From Brachypterus glaber (lineage: Eukaryota; Arthropoda; Insecta; Coleoptera; Kateretidae): a stretch of 64,000 nucleotides of DNA. The stretch lies in the NCBI GenBank assembly GCA_958510825.1, contig OY294045.1, forward strand, positions 6,995,916 through 7,059,915, written 5' to 3'. Under the pieces are notes generated by a model that saw only the letters and a list, made by a program, of their open reading frames with translations, was not told the DNA's origin and did not search any database. Below are positions 55,311 to 64,000 of the stretch, one piece after another (within the stretch, counting starts at the first letter, position 1; every line of letters starts with the position of its first letter). A program made the position numbers and the translations under genes.

Positions 55311-55928
55311 ATACCACCGGCAACATCTACCAGTCAGATCTAAGTGCCAGAAGACGACCTGGTAATTGATGATTAAGTTAATTATAGCGAATTAGTATGT
55401 CGGCTCGGATTATCTACTCCTTAGATAATCGATGAGTGGGATTTTCAGTTTCAGATCACGATCGATATGGTACCCACATGAATATTAAGAGGGGCGGATT
55501 GGGATTTGACACCGTCCCGGGAGTTTACCTACCTTTCAATACCTTGTGAAAGAAACTTCGCATAACCTTTTTTGTTCCAGTTGCTTTCACCCGTGAAACG
55601 AGCAATATGTACTTTTGGCAAGAATTAGGTAAGCCGTTAACCGCGTTTAATTTTTAGCATCAAGCGTTTTAGTATAGTTATTTATTTATTTATTTGCTAT
55701 CTTAGATATGCCCCGGATTCGATTTTATGGATGATGTGCAGTAAAATGATGAACATGTGAAGATTATATTGGAGTAGGAAGTGAATTTTATTTTTTTTAA
55801 TCATTTAAAATTCTGATAAATTTTGATTTGTAAGCAACGAACACGTGAAGAAGTTTTTATACGTACAGAATTTTTTTATATACTAGTTCATGCGCAAATA
55901 TAATTACAAATTATAAAAAACAGCGTTG
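55311..55928. other. No firm gene; one exon-like segment
   Basis: TTTTTTGTTCCAG ending at 55580 and AG^GTAAGC at 55627-55632 bracket 48 bp that can be read AFTRETSNMYFWQEL. No other exon supports it. The remainder is AT-rich. Confidence 0.25.
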
Positions 55929-56125
55929 TCAACGGAACGTATCTGTGGATACATTAAGAAGAAAAGGCCATTGATGTAAAGAAGAAGAAGAACGTTTTTT
56001 GTTGGTGTTCTGTGGTATTTTGCACCTAACTCCCCAGTTCGTCGTAGCTTTCTTACCTTTTGTCCAGGGGTGCTCCCATGGGGGGCGCCACCCCTCAACC
56101 ATGCCCAAGTTGGGAAAATCCACTG
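55929..56125 (-). pseudogene. Unidentified coding-like, GC-rich fragment
   Basis: Two overlapping minus frames over a GC-rich block (GGCGCCCCCCATGGGAGC on the minus strand) look like a degraded retroelement or gene piece. I do not recognise the protein (MVEGWRPPWEHPW..). A switch between the frames is possible. Confidence 0.25.
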
Positions 56126-56269
56126 TTCAACTGGTAAAATTGTGTGGCAGATTTCGGAAATTGTTTTTTTAGTTGGGTAAATTTAAGGATACAGGGATAT
56201 AGGGAAATTTCTGAGTAAATTCCGTCAAGGGTAATGCTTTTTTGTTGAGTTGGGAAAATTGGAGTACAC

Positions 56270-56830
56270 ACTGAAAGAAATTACATTGAAAAGGTGTAAA
56301 AAAATACACTCTATAAATGACTAAATTTTACACCTTTATATAAATGTACATCAATATTGTGTTAGATTTTTCAAAGAAATAATTTATAAGTGTTGATTAA
56401 AAGTAAATATTTAAAAAGTGTGATTAATACAATATCCTTAAAACATACATTTTATAATATTTTACTTATTTAGGCGGTAACACTGGCCTGCAAATTTTGA
56501 GTTCTTAAGACTTGTGTATGTTTTCTGTTTCTATTTTATATTGGTACTTTTTGTAGCGCTGATTACGAATATACGTTTTATTTTTCTGTTGCGTAGTTTT
56601 TCCATAAAACACTATTCATAAATAGAAAAATAGCAATATTGTTTATTTTATTTTTTTTAAATAAATTGAAGGGTTTTAGCTAAAAAGTATATTTACGCGT
56701 TGGTGTAAACTTAACACACTGGATGTAAAAATATAATACACATCGCATTAATATTAACGCTTCGAGTGTAAATTCACATCAGCAGCAGCTGCAAGTAAAT
56801 TACCCATGCACGTGGATGTACAAATTTATC
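56270..56830. mobile_element. Possible MITE with CACTGA..AAATT ends
   Basis: CACACTGAAAGAAATTACAT at the left and ACAAATTTATCTCAGTGCA at the right form a weak inverted pair. The interior has GTGTAAAAAAATACAC and GATGTAAAAATATAATACAC repeats of the same flavour as family F. Edges uncertain. Confidence 0.4.
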
Positions 56831-56989
56831 TCAGTGCAGTTGGGAATTTTTTTCAGATGTGATGTTTTTAGTCATCAAAATTTTCTATCAGGGGTAAAGC
56901 TTTTTTTGGAGCTGGGAAAATTCTGTATTTTAAGTTGGGATCCCAATTATTTCGAAATATAGTAGTAGTAGTAAATTTTTGGGTTGGCC

Positions 56990-57290
56990 AAAGCCGGAAA
57001 ACTAGGCTATTTATGGCCCTTTTTGTCACCCCAGGCGATCCCAGCCATTTACTAATTTGAGTCCTCCTTAAACCTGCCCGTCCTTTCAATAAAGGTCAGG
57101 ATACTGGCCCAGGGGAGATCTTTTAGTTCCTCTTGCTTGAGTCTTTGAGTTTCAAAGACTTGCAACCTGATCCTGTCGTATCTGACACATTCGGCTAAGT
57201 AATGAGAGGATGTTTCATCCTCTCCGCACTCTGGGAATTGCGGACTCTCTAGAATCTGCATTCTGCTAGTGTCAAACTATAAAACCTTTT
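56990..57290 (-). pseudogene. LINE ORF2 C-terminal fragment (zinc-finger-like end)
   Basis: The minus frame 57261-57052 reads FPECGEDETSSHYLAEC..IRLQVF..LTFIERTGRF. The C-G-E-DET..HYL..C pattern followed by R(I)R...F and a late F(I)..TGRF is typical of the extreme C-terminus of R1/jockey-like LINE polymerases. The first Cys of the usual C-x-x-C seems lost. The overlapping frame below it may continue the tail. Confidence 0.55.
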
Positions 57291-57339
57291 ACAAATTTTA
57301 TTATTAAGTACCGGTTAAAGGGGCCATGACTCCCGTCTT

Positions 57340-57716
57340 ACTCATTTTGATTTACGAAGGTCTAAACGTCGAGAAATGTGAACACAAACATGGTCAAAAA
57401 TTTTGACTTGCCGGCGATTATTTCAGTACATTGGCAGTGCCGATTCGGCATGAAGCTGAAGTTTGCAACGTTTTTTTGCAACGAAAATTCAAATAGTATA
57501 TTAAAGTACTAGTTTCATAACATACGTTTTTAGCGCACGAGTACAAGTTTAGAAAACAAGCCGCTTGCGGCGAGTATTCTAAAGTACTAATGCGCTAAAA
57601 ACGTGTTATGGAATAAGTGCTTTAATATACTATTTGAATTTTCGTTGCAAAAAAACGTTGCAAACTTCAGCTTCATGAATCGGCACTCTTAATAGTACTA
57701 AGTGCCGATGTAAAAA
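57340..57716 (-). mobile_element. MITE family C, reverse partial copy, split by a palindrome
   Basis: Read on the minus strand, CATCGGCACTTAGTAC (57716 downward) then GAGTGCCGATTC, then after the 57435-57686 palindrome GAATCGGCAC..TGTACTGAAAT..CCGGCAAGTCAAAA..CACATTTCTCGACG, matches the start of 47517-48386. Confidence 0.65.
57435..57686. mobile_element. Near-perfect palindrome MITE with GC-rich core
   Basis: GTGCCGATTC..ATGAAGCTGAAGTTTGCAACG..AAATAGTATATTAAAGTACT is answered by AGTGCTTTAATATACTATTT..CGTTGCAAACTTCAGCTTCATGAATCGGCAC. The core TAGCGCACGAGTACAAG..GCCGCTTGCGGCGAG matches 13868-13935. Confidence 0.8.
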
Positions 57717-57989
57717 AAGGGCTTGCAAAAAAAAATCGAAACTAAGCATATTTTTAAGCAAACCGGCCCATATGACTACCGTCATTTGCCCATGTAGCCC
57801 TATAGCCAATCCGCCTCTGAATATTTATCACCAAATTATAGTTTTAGTTTCATTTTCGAACCGATACGCCAGTTATCTCCAATTCTCAATTACCATACGA
57901 TTTAATTGTTCACACTGGGTAATAATAAACCAGGTTTAAGCCGTTTATCAACGAGCACAGATTTATAAATTAGTCCAAACTAAATTACA

Positions 57990-57990
57990 C

Positions 57991-58030
<40 letters not shown>

Positions 58031-58955
58031 TTTATTGAATAAAAAGATACAATAAATATGCTATAAGCACCTAAACGCAATTAGTGCATTTGTATGTGCA
58101 TTATAAATACAAAATAATAATAATAATATAAATACAAAATAATACTATCCTTTGAGATAATACTATTCATTATGGAATAGAAAACTTACAATCTAAAATT
58201 TAGAAAAACTTAAAGACTAATATATATAACATTTCAAGAAACAGTTAAACCAATATCAAAACATACAAAAAATTAAATAATTTAAAAGAGTATAAAATAA
58301 AAACAAACAGTTTTAAAATTTAAAAATAGACATAATGTGTAGGTAAGAGACAAACAAATAGAAACATAAACGAACAATATTAAAATTTAAAATATAGTTT
58401 TTAAAAAAGGGTTGATAAATAATTTGTATTGAAGGTAAGTAGGTAAGAAAGTAGTATATATACATATATCATATTTAAGTGTATTTTCTTTTTTTATATA
58501 TTTTTTATATTTTGGAAGGGTTATTTTTTAGATCTATTGTTTGACTAATTGTATTTCTTGGCAACTCTAAAATATAATCCTTGCATAATTTTTTAAACCT
58601 AATTATACATTTTGTGTTTTTAATATCAGTAGGTAATGAATTATAAATTTTAGGTGCCAGGTATCTGCTACTTCTCTGCCCAATGGTTTTATGGACTCTT
58701 GGTACTAGTAAGTGTGATTTATTTCTAGTTTTAGTTATTATATGGTCCTTTCTTTTTTCAGAGTGGATATGCGAAGCCAATGATAGAAAAAATATTTGTC
58801 TACAGTCCATTTTTCCCGCCAATTTAAATAATTCATCGGAAGGGTAAGTTCTGTTTTTGTTGTAAATTATTTTTAGGATATATTTTTGTGTAACTTCCAG
58901 ATCCTCTATATAATTTTTATAAACAATAATTAGTAAATTTAAATATCAATAATAA
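57990..58955 (-). mobile_element. LINE 3' end (CR1-like), with ATT tail
   Basis: A long (AAT)n run at 57991-58030 forms the tail of a minus-strand LINE whose coding end lies at 58505-58950, with a roughly 470-bp 3' UTR between. Confidence 0.75.
58505..58950 (-). pseudogene. LINE ORF2 C-terminus
   Basis: The frame reads NYIEDLEVTQKYILKIIYNK..RTYPSDELFKLAGKMDCRQIFF..HLLVPRVHKTIGQRSSRYLAP..YNSLPTDIKN..FKKLCKDYIL. The Q(K)..I.KI......YP(S/T)..LF...........RQ...  and APKIYNSLP..IKN patterns are the standard end of CR1-group polymerases. The catalytic part is missing; a stop lies upstream near 58955. The first ATG (58822) is internal. Confidence 0.7.
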
Positions 58956-60146
58956 TGCAATTATCTTAGTGAAAATAAGAAATATTTATATTTTTACAAA
59001 ATTTTGTCATTTTATTAATGTTATTTAGTAAACTGTTGTTGGTTTTATACAATAATCAGTATTTTTACTTTATCCATTAAGAATTTTACTATAAGCATTG
59101 TACAAGTACAAATGAAATTTAAAGAACTATTTATCTTTTAATGTTAATTAACAAAACCTTATTAATTTTACAAACAAAATTGTGTTATTACTACAGTTAT
59201 TGTGAATTTACCTTAATAAGACTAGCAACGAAGCGGAAGAGCCTGATGCGTGCTCTTCCTTGCACCAGTTGATGCCGTAGCACGTTGTTGTGAGACGCCG
59301 GCAAATGTTTTTTTTTTATTTAGCTGTGTTTTGTTTAGTGTTGTTATATTTATAATCGGTAAGTAAGTTATCCTTGTTATTTAGATGATATTTTGTAGTT
59401 TTTGTAGGTGTAGGTTACATTTTGGCTAATATATCCATAGTTGTGCAGAGCTGTCGGCAGGTAAATTTTTTAAGAAGAATAGGTTTTTATTTGTGTTAAT
59501 ACCAAATAGAATATAGAATAAAGATATTCTTAATTATAGTATAGATTGAGATTTACAACGTGCTTTTGAAATTTTTTAATTATCTCTAACCGTTTACGAA
59601 ATAAAATGCATGGGCGGGACATTTGAAACACCCTGTACCCAGAGACAATTATTCAGTTTATAATGTGCTTTATTTGTAGTTTCAACTTCATACCTACACC
59701 ATTTGTTTTCCATTTTTTTTTTTTTTCTATACATAGCAGTAAAATTGTAAAATTCAGTTTTAATTTCACAAAAAAAAAATTTCATTATTAATTTGGCAAA
59801 ATAGTTTTAAGTTTTGATAACATTTCACAAAACTAATGTGAAATTACACTGCGTTTTGAAAAAAATATATAAATTCTTATTTGCAACTTGTAAAAACACT
59901 GTAATAGTTATCGTAAATATGTGAAATATTTGTAATAATAATGTGTAGAATTACAAATAAGTTGTTTATTTAAGCAATAAATTTACAATATTTTTGTAAA
60001 TATACTATAAAAGAAATTAAAACTTCTATTATAAATGCAACAAATATAAACAACGATTTGTAATATTATTAATACTATTGTGATAGTTTAAACAAATGTT
60101 TTGTAATTTTAGAAAATAATTTAATACGTATTTTTACATAACTAGT
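58956..60146. other. AT-rich, no supported gene
   Basis: 59225-59310 is GC-richer (GAAGCGGAAGAGCCTGATGC..GCTCTTCC..) and unrecognised. 59600-59640 has ACACCCTGTACCC, a MITE-end-like motif. 59800-60100 holds many AATTTACAA/TTTGTAAAT-type short palindromes. Confidence 0.35.
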
Positions 60147-60150
60147 ACTC

Positions 60151-60195
60151 TTGGTACTGAAGAGGGCCAGCAGCCCGAAACTGTCAGTCTACCAA
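60151..60195 (+). ncRNA. Hammerhead ribozyme, family A
   Basis: Stem I TTGGTA (60151-60156) with TACCAA (60190-60195), core CTGAAGA (60157-60163), stem II GGGC/GCCC (60164-60167, 60173-60176), GAAA (60177-60180), stem III ACT/AGT (60180-60182, 60186-60188) with loop GTC, C17 at 60189. Every conserved position is met. Confidence 0.9.
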
Positions 60196-60504
60196 TATCA
60201 CTCTGTACGATGATTAGAAAATAGATTGATGGAATAATAAATTAATATTTTTATAATTTTGTTTAAAATTAAAAATTTCTGTCCTTACTAATTTTACGTC
60301 TAACCACCCGTTAGTGGTACTATGTGCTTGAGACACACAAGTCTTCAACTTGCTACCATTCAAAGTCTCCAGATAAGGAGAGGTATGAGTAGTTGTCTAC
60401 ATCTAGAAATAGATGGCGCACAAGTCTACATCAATCTAATGGCTATATTCCTTTTGCGAGTAAAGTCTAAAAACGTTTTCTTAATCAGCGTGCAGAGTTG
60501 ACTC

Positions 60505-60549
60505 TTGGTACTGAAGAGGGCCAGCAGCCCGAAACTGTCAGTCTACCAA
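60505..60549 (+). ncRNA. Hammerhead ribozyme, family A, second monomer
   Basis: Identical to 60151-60195. Cleavage at both would release one 354-nt monomer with 5'-OH and 2',3'-cyclic phosphate ends, ready for ligation into a circle. Confidence 0.9.
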
Positions 60550-60592
60550 TATCACTCTGTACGATGATTAGAAAATAGATTGATGGAATAAT

Positions 60593-60878
60593 AGAAAAAA
60601 TATATTTCGCTAATAAATTTACTTTGATAGTGTTTGGTAAAAAATAACCAGCGATAGTTACAGTAATAACAAAATAATTTTTTCAGTGTACTTCAATTAC
60701 ACAAAAAATTACGTGGAATAAAATTATGTGAAATAAAATTTTACGGAACATGTTCTGTAAAAATGTATGTGAAATAAAATTTTACGGGACATATTCTGTA
60801 AAGATTACACAAAAATTATATATCATGTAAAAATACATAATATATTATGTAAAACTTAAAAATACAGCAATACATTAA
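60593..60878. other. Non-coding AT-rich sequence
   Basis: Local repeats of ATGTGAAATAAAATTTTACGG (near 60728 and 60768). No gene. Confidence 0.4.
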
Positions 60879-61022
60879 GGCATATCCACAAGCTCTCATA
60901 ACAACATAGTACATAAGAATGCGGTAACGTGATTGGCTTACAAGATACATGGCGGCACTTCAAGCCAATCACGGCATCGCATTCTTATGTACTGTGTTGT
61001 TATGCGAGCCTGTGGACATGCA
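60879..61022. mobile_element. Palindromic MITE family E, copy 3
   Basis: GGCATATCCACAAGCTC..GAATGCGGTAACGTGATTGG is answered by CCAATCACGGCATCGCATTC..GAGCCTGTGGACATGC. TTAA on the left, TTTA on the right. Confidence 0.78.
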
Positions 61023-61439
61023 TTTACGTGAAATTTTGCATAACTTATCGTGATTGTGTGATTTTTATCTGTGTGAAGCTGCGAGGATTATAATAACTAT
61101 ACGTGGCTTTAAATAAAATGGAACCGAAAGAAAAATATTCTCGTAATGAAAAAAAAAACACAATTTGATATTTTATGCTTGTCGGTTGAACAGAATAATT
61201 TATATTCATTTTCAAAAATAATAAAATTTTATATAAATATTTCATTTATTTATAGAAAATTGGAAATTGTTTCAACTTAATTCATTTATATCAATACGGT
61301 ATAAATAACAAGCCATTTTGTTATTTTAATTAATCAATTCAATATGGCCTAAAAATATAGAGGCATTAATTACCTCTACACGGAGAAAAATGCAAAGGTT
61401 GCTAAGTTATGCAGGATTATTCTTTTAATTAGTATACAT
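61023..61439. other. Non-coding, nothing recognised
   Basis: The minus frame 61045-61245 has no known domain. Confidence 0.35.
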
Positions 61440-61957
61440 ACTGCTTCGAAAGTGATTTAAAGCCGGTGGTTCCCTCTACTACTAGCCCACACAAGTTCTG
61501 GACTTAGGGGATGCTTAATGGAGCTCTCTACAACTAGAATTATGAAACAAAAGACGTCTACCCTATCTTAATGTCATTTGTGCTACACTTTCCAGCCAAC
61601 CAAATAAATACTGTATTTGTTTTTCGTACAACAAATACAGTATTTATTTGGTTGGCCGGAAAGTGTAGCACTGAGCGGCACGAACGAACATATCTAATGT
61701 GAATCTGTAGAATAAGATAATTCTACTAAAATTTAGATAGCGCCAGTAATTTCTTTAATAAAAATAACATAGTTACACTTTTCGCCCGGCCAAGTAAATA
61801 TTGTATTTGTTCAACAAAGAACAAATACAGAATTTGTTTGGTTGGGTGGAAGTGGAAGTGTATGTATGTCTTCTATCCTTTTTGGGTATAACTTTTGTCC
61901 CTGTCTAATCTAACGGGAGAAATCGCCATTAAGTAGAATAGTACGAAGTTAAAGAAA
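61440..61957 (+). mobile_element. SINE 3' part interrupted by element D
   Basis: TTCGAAAGTGATTTAAAGCCGG..CTGGACTTAGGGGATGC matches the SINE body at 51720-51790. After element D the match resumes at AAGTAGAATAGTACGA.GTTAA. The tRNA-like head is missing. Confidence 0.8.
61519..61928 (+). mobile_element. Element D, 410 bp, TTAA flanks
   Basis: TGGAGCTCTCTACAAC to GGAGAAATCGCCA, with TTAA at 61515-61518 and 61929-61932. Both internal hairpins are intact, their arms longer than in the tandem copies (GGTTGGCCGGAAAGTG with its partner). The TTAA flank suggests a piggyBac-type mechanism; TIR similarity beyond TGG..CCA is weak. Confidence 0.82.
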
Positions 61958-63239
61958 CATGCATCAATTTTTTTCAGTGTAGAATTTACTGTTTTCTATT
62001 TAGGTACTATTTATGGTAATTATCGAATAATTACGTCTAAATGAAGTGCTAATGTACTGAAATCTCGGTAAAGAATCGATCCATTCATTATTTAAAAAGG
62101 ATATAAACGATTTTAAAAGACTTCCGAATATATTTACTTTTAATTTATTTTCAATAAAACAAAGTGTTTTTAAACATAACGAGTTCCGAGTTTTTTTTTT
62201 TGTTTTCAATTTATTTTCTCGACAAACGTCTGGAAATAGTCCTTTGTCGGTGCGTAAAGGTCCTGATTTATTTCTATCCGGAAGGGCAAACCAAAACTGG
62301 ATAAAAATACGATTTATTTTGGAGGATTAGATTCTCTAATTCAATGCAACAAATTGCTGATGAATCCTTAGGAGAAAGGGGGTGAATGGCGGCATCTGGG
62401 GCAATGCTGACCAACCAAAACTATTAAAAAATACTGATGCCAACAAAACAATAAAAAAAAAATTGGAAAACAAAAAAAAAGTCAAAAAAACAATTTGAAG
62501 TCTTTAGCTCAAAGCGTTCTCGAGTTATTACGGTCACAAATTTTCAATCTGGGCCCTTTTTTCATGTCTTTTAATAGGAAATCACCTTCCATAGTTATGA
62601 AACGCTAACTTGAAAAATGGATCTTGCATATTAGGGTGCATTGGACTCTTTAAATTAAAAAAAAATCGCTTAAATGAGCTAAAGTAGTGAAACCCCTTGG
62701 GGAATCGACTATAGTGATCCTAAATTAACGACTGATGTTGACAGATCTGTCGCACAGTGTAATTGGCTAACACTTTTCCTAAAATAAATTTTATTTTTTA
62801 TTTTAAACCAGTCACACCTCCCAAAAAAAAACTTCTTAAACCCGGCCCTGTATACCAGATATATTAATCTAATTAAAAAAAGTAAAAGAATTATGATTTT
62901 TATATTTTTTTACAATTTTCAAACGAAACGGGGCGGACCCTAATTTAATTTTTCGGTTGGAAATGTTGTTAAAAGTGACACTTTTGTTAAGAATGTCTTT
63001 TTCCTGCCAAAGTACTTTTGCGGTCCCTTATGGAAAATTGTCAGTAGAAAACTGACATAACCAAATCGAAACTAATTGTACTTATTATTTTTACCTTATT
63101 GTTATGGTATTTTTCAAGAAAAAAAAAACGTGTTTTTTGAAATACCTACCTTAATATTTTACGGGAGAAAATTTAAACTTTCTGGCCTAGGGCCAAAAAG
63201 GTTTTTCGCCCGCTAACTAAAACTTGTTATTTTTAAGGT
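61958..63239. other. Repeat fragments, no gene
   Basis: 62495-62545 (TTTGAAGTCTTTAGCTCAAAGCGTTCTCGAGTTATT) matches the family near 5100. The minus frame 62000-62209 lacks a known domain. Confidence 0.4.
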
Positions 63240-63355
63240 TTTTAAAAGATGATGCTTTACCTTTCACTTTTGTCTTCAACTAACCGTACTTGTTGACTAG
63301 ATACCTTTCACTTTTGGTCTTGAACTAACCGTTCTTTTTGACTAGATTATAATCA
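63240..63355 (+). repeat. Short tandem duplication, about 52 bp x2
   Basis: TACCTTTCACTTTTG.TCTT.AACTAACCGT.CTT.TTGACTAGAT occurs twice (from about 63257 and 63302). Confidence 0.75.
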
Positions 63356-63750
63356 TTTCGTACAAAATAAAAAAAATTCCATAGCATAACCTCAAAATAT
63401 ATGTCAACTGATTAATCTGTATTCACCCACTAAAATAAATTAAAAACACAAAATTTCAATTGTAAAATCACTTTCAATATTTATAATATCCATAGAACGG
63501 TTTCACAAGTATTATTTTCACAACAGAGACATTTTAACAGAAATTAATCACCAAGCTATAGCTTAATTAATTTGAAAATGAAACCGCAAGCAAAATAAAC
63601 AATTCAATTGTTTCTGTAGCGATTTGATTGGACAGCAATTTGTCATGGATAACTAGATAAGTAATAAGACAGTAAAAAGAAATATTTTTTGCACTTTAAA
63701 ATTAAGTATATTTTAATAATTTATTATACTTAGTAACAATCGAATAAAAA

Positions 63751-63869
63751 ATATTGTATAATACACGGGCAAAAAGTTATATTTCGATTTCGTAGGTTTA
63801 TTACCCTCGGGCCGGTCCTCGGCTTCTAAAAACCTACTCAATCGATAAATTTAACTTTTCGCCCTTGTA
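63751..63869. mobile_element. Small hairpin MITE
   Basis: ATAATACACGGGCAAAAAGTTATATTT..GTAGGTTT is answered by AAACCTAC..AAATTTAACTTTTCGCCC..TGTATTAT. The centre is GC-rich (CCCTCGGGCCGGTCCTCGG). Confidence 0.75.
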
Positions 63870-64000
63870 TTATAAATAAGTATTGTTTTCAACCGCTTTA
63901 GGTTTACAACAACAGATAATTCGGTAATTTGCCGTGAAAACGAGTTCGCCAAACGGGAGAGGATATAGTAAAGCTTGTATCAAACGGGCGGAAAGACCCA

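Larger units (their letters stand above)
60147..60592 (+). mobile_element. Retrozyme-like element, family A, plus-strand array
   Basis: Two hammerheads start at 60151 and 60505, a 354-nt period, in direct tandem. The array begins at ACTCTTGGTA and ends at GGAATAAT, the same 3' end as the plus arm at 9731-9796. The monomer carries CAAAGTCTCCAGATAAGG, GAAATAGATGGCGCAC and CGTTTTCTTAATCAGCG blocks shared with 9124-9730 (complement). No protein is encoded and no clear target duplication was found. Confidence 0.87.

Overview
This is an AT-rich (roughly 70% by eye) animal genomic window. One host protein-coding exon stands out: the first coding exon of a netrin (signal peptide, laminin N-terminal domain, first laminin-EGF repeat) on the minus strand at 52166-53402. 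It ends in a clean GTAAG splice donor. Style of the netrin, AT content, Penelope-like elements and the many short inverted-repeat transposons suggest an insect, possibly a beetle; the species cannot be read from the sequence. The gene runs right to left, so positions 1-52165 lie downstream of exon 1 and may all be netrin intron 1, while 53403-64000 is 5' UTR, promoter and upstream sequence.

Nearly everything else is transposable-element sequence. The autonomous partner of the most interesting system is a Penelope-like element (PLE): a 5'-truncated reverse transcriptase plus GIY-YIG endonuclease copy at about 7445-8872, and a nearly identical head-to-head pair of fragments at 40296-42028 flanked by a 12-bp target duplication. 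A non-LTR retrotransposon (EN and RT domains, two homopolymer frameshifts) occupies 32527-35577 on the minus strand; C-terminal pieces of other LINEs lie at 57990-58950 and 56980-57290. A tRNA-derived SINE is at 51573-51841, with a second, interrupted copy at 61440-61957.

Main discovery: two families of small tandem retroelements carry self-cleaving hammerhead ribozymes (retrozyme-like). Family A (353/354-nt monomers; 9124-9796 and 60147-60592) has a complete type I hammerhead with a 6-bp stem I, a 4-bp stem II and a 3-bp stem III. Family B (286-nt period; 1372-2065) has a second hammerhead with a palindromic stem III that would favour a dimeric fold. The PLE 3' end carries a related but less canonical core. 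PLE, A and B insertions share one odd architecture: a minus-strand arm on the left, a plus-strand arm on the right, 3' ends facing outward, and a 12-14 bp target duplication. This fits mobilisation of A and B by the PLE machinery.

The rest is a nested landscape of non-autonomous DNA transposons: two giant hAT-like foldbacks (8-bp duplications), TA-flanked mariner-like MITEs, YTAA-flanked MITEs, a 410-bp element with an occupied/empty-like site pair in the SINE, three copies of an element that keeps a 42-codon start of a recombinase-like gene, and a 440-bp chimeric tandem array (22605-24350). All coordinates and matches were read by eye; edges of diverged repeats are approximate.
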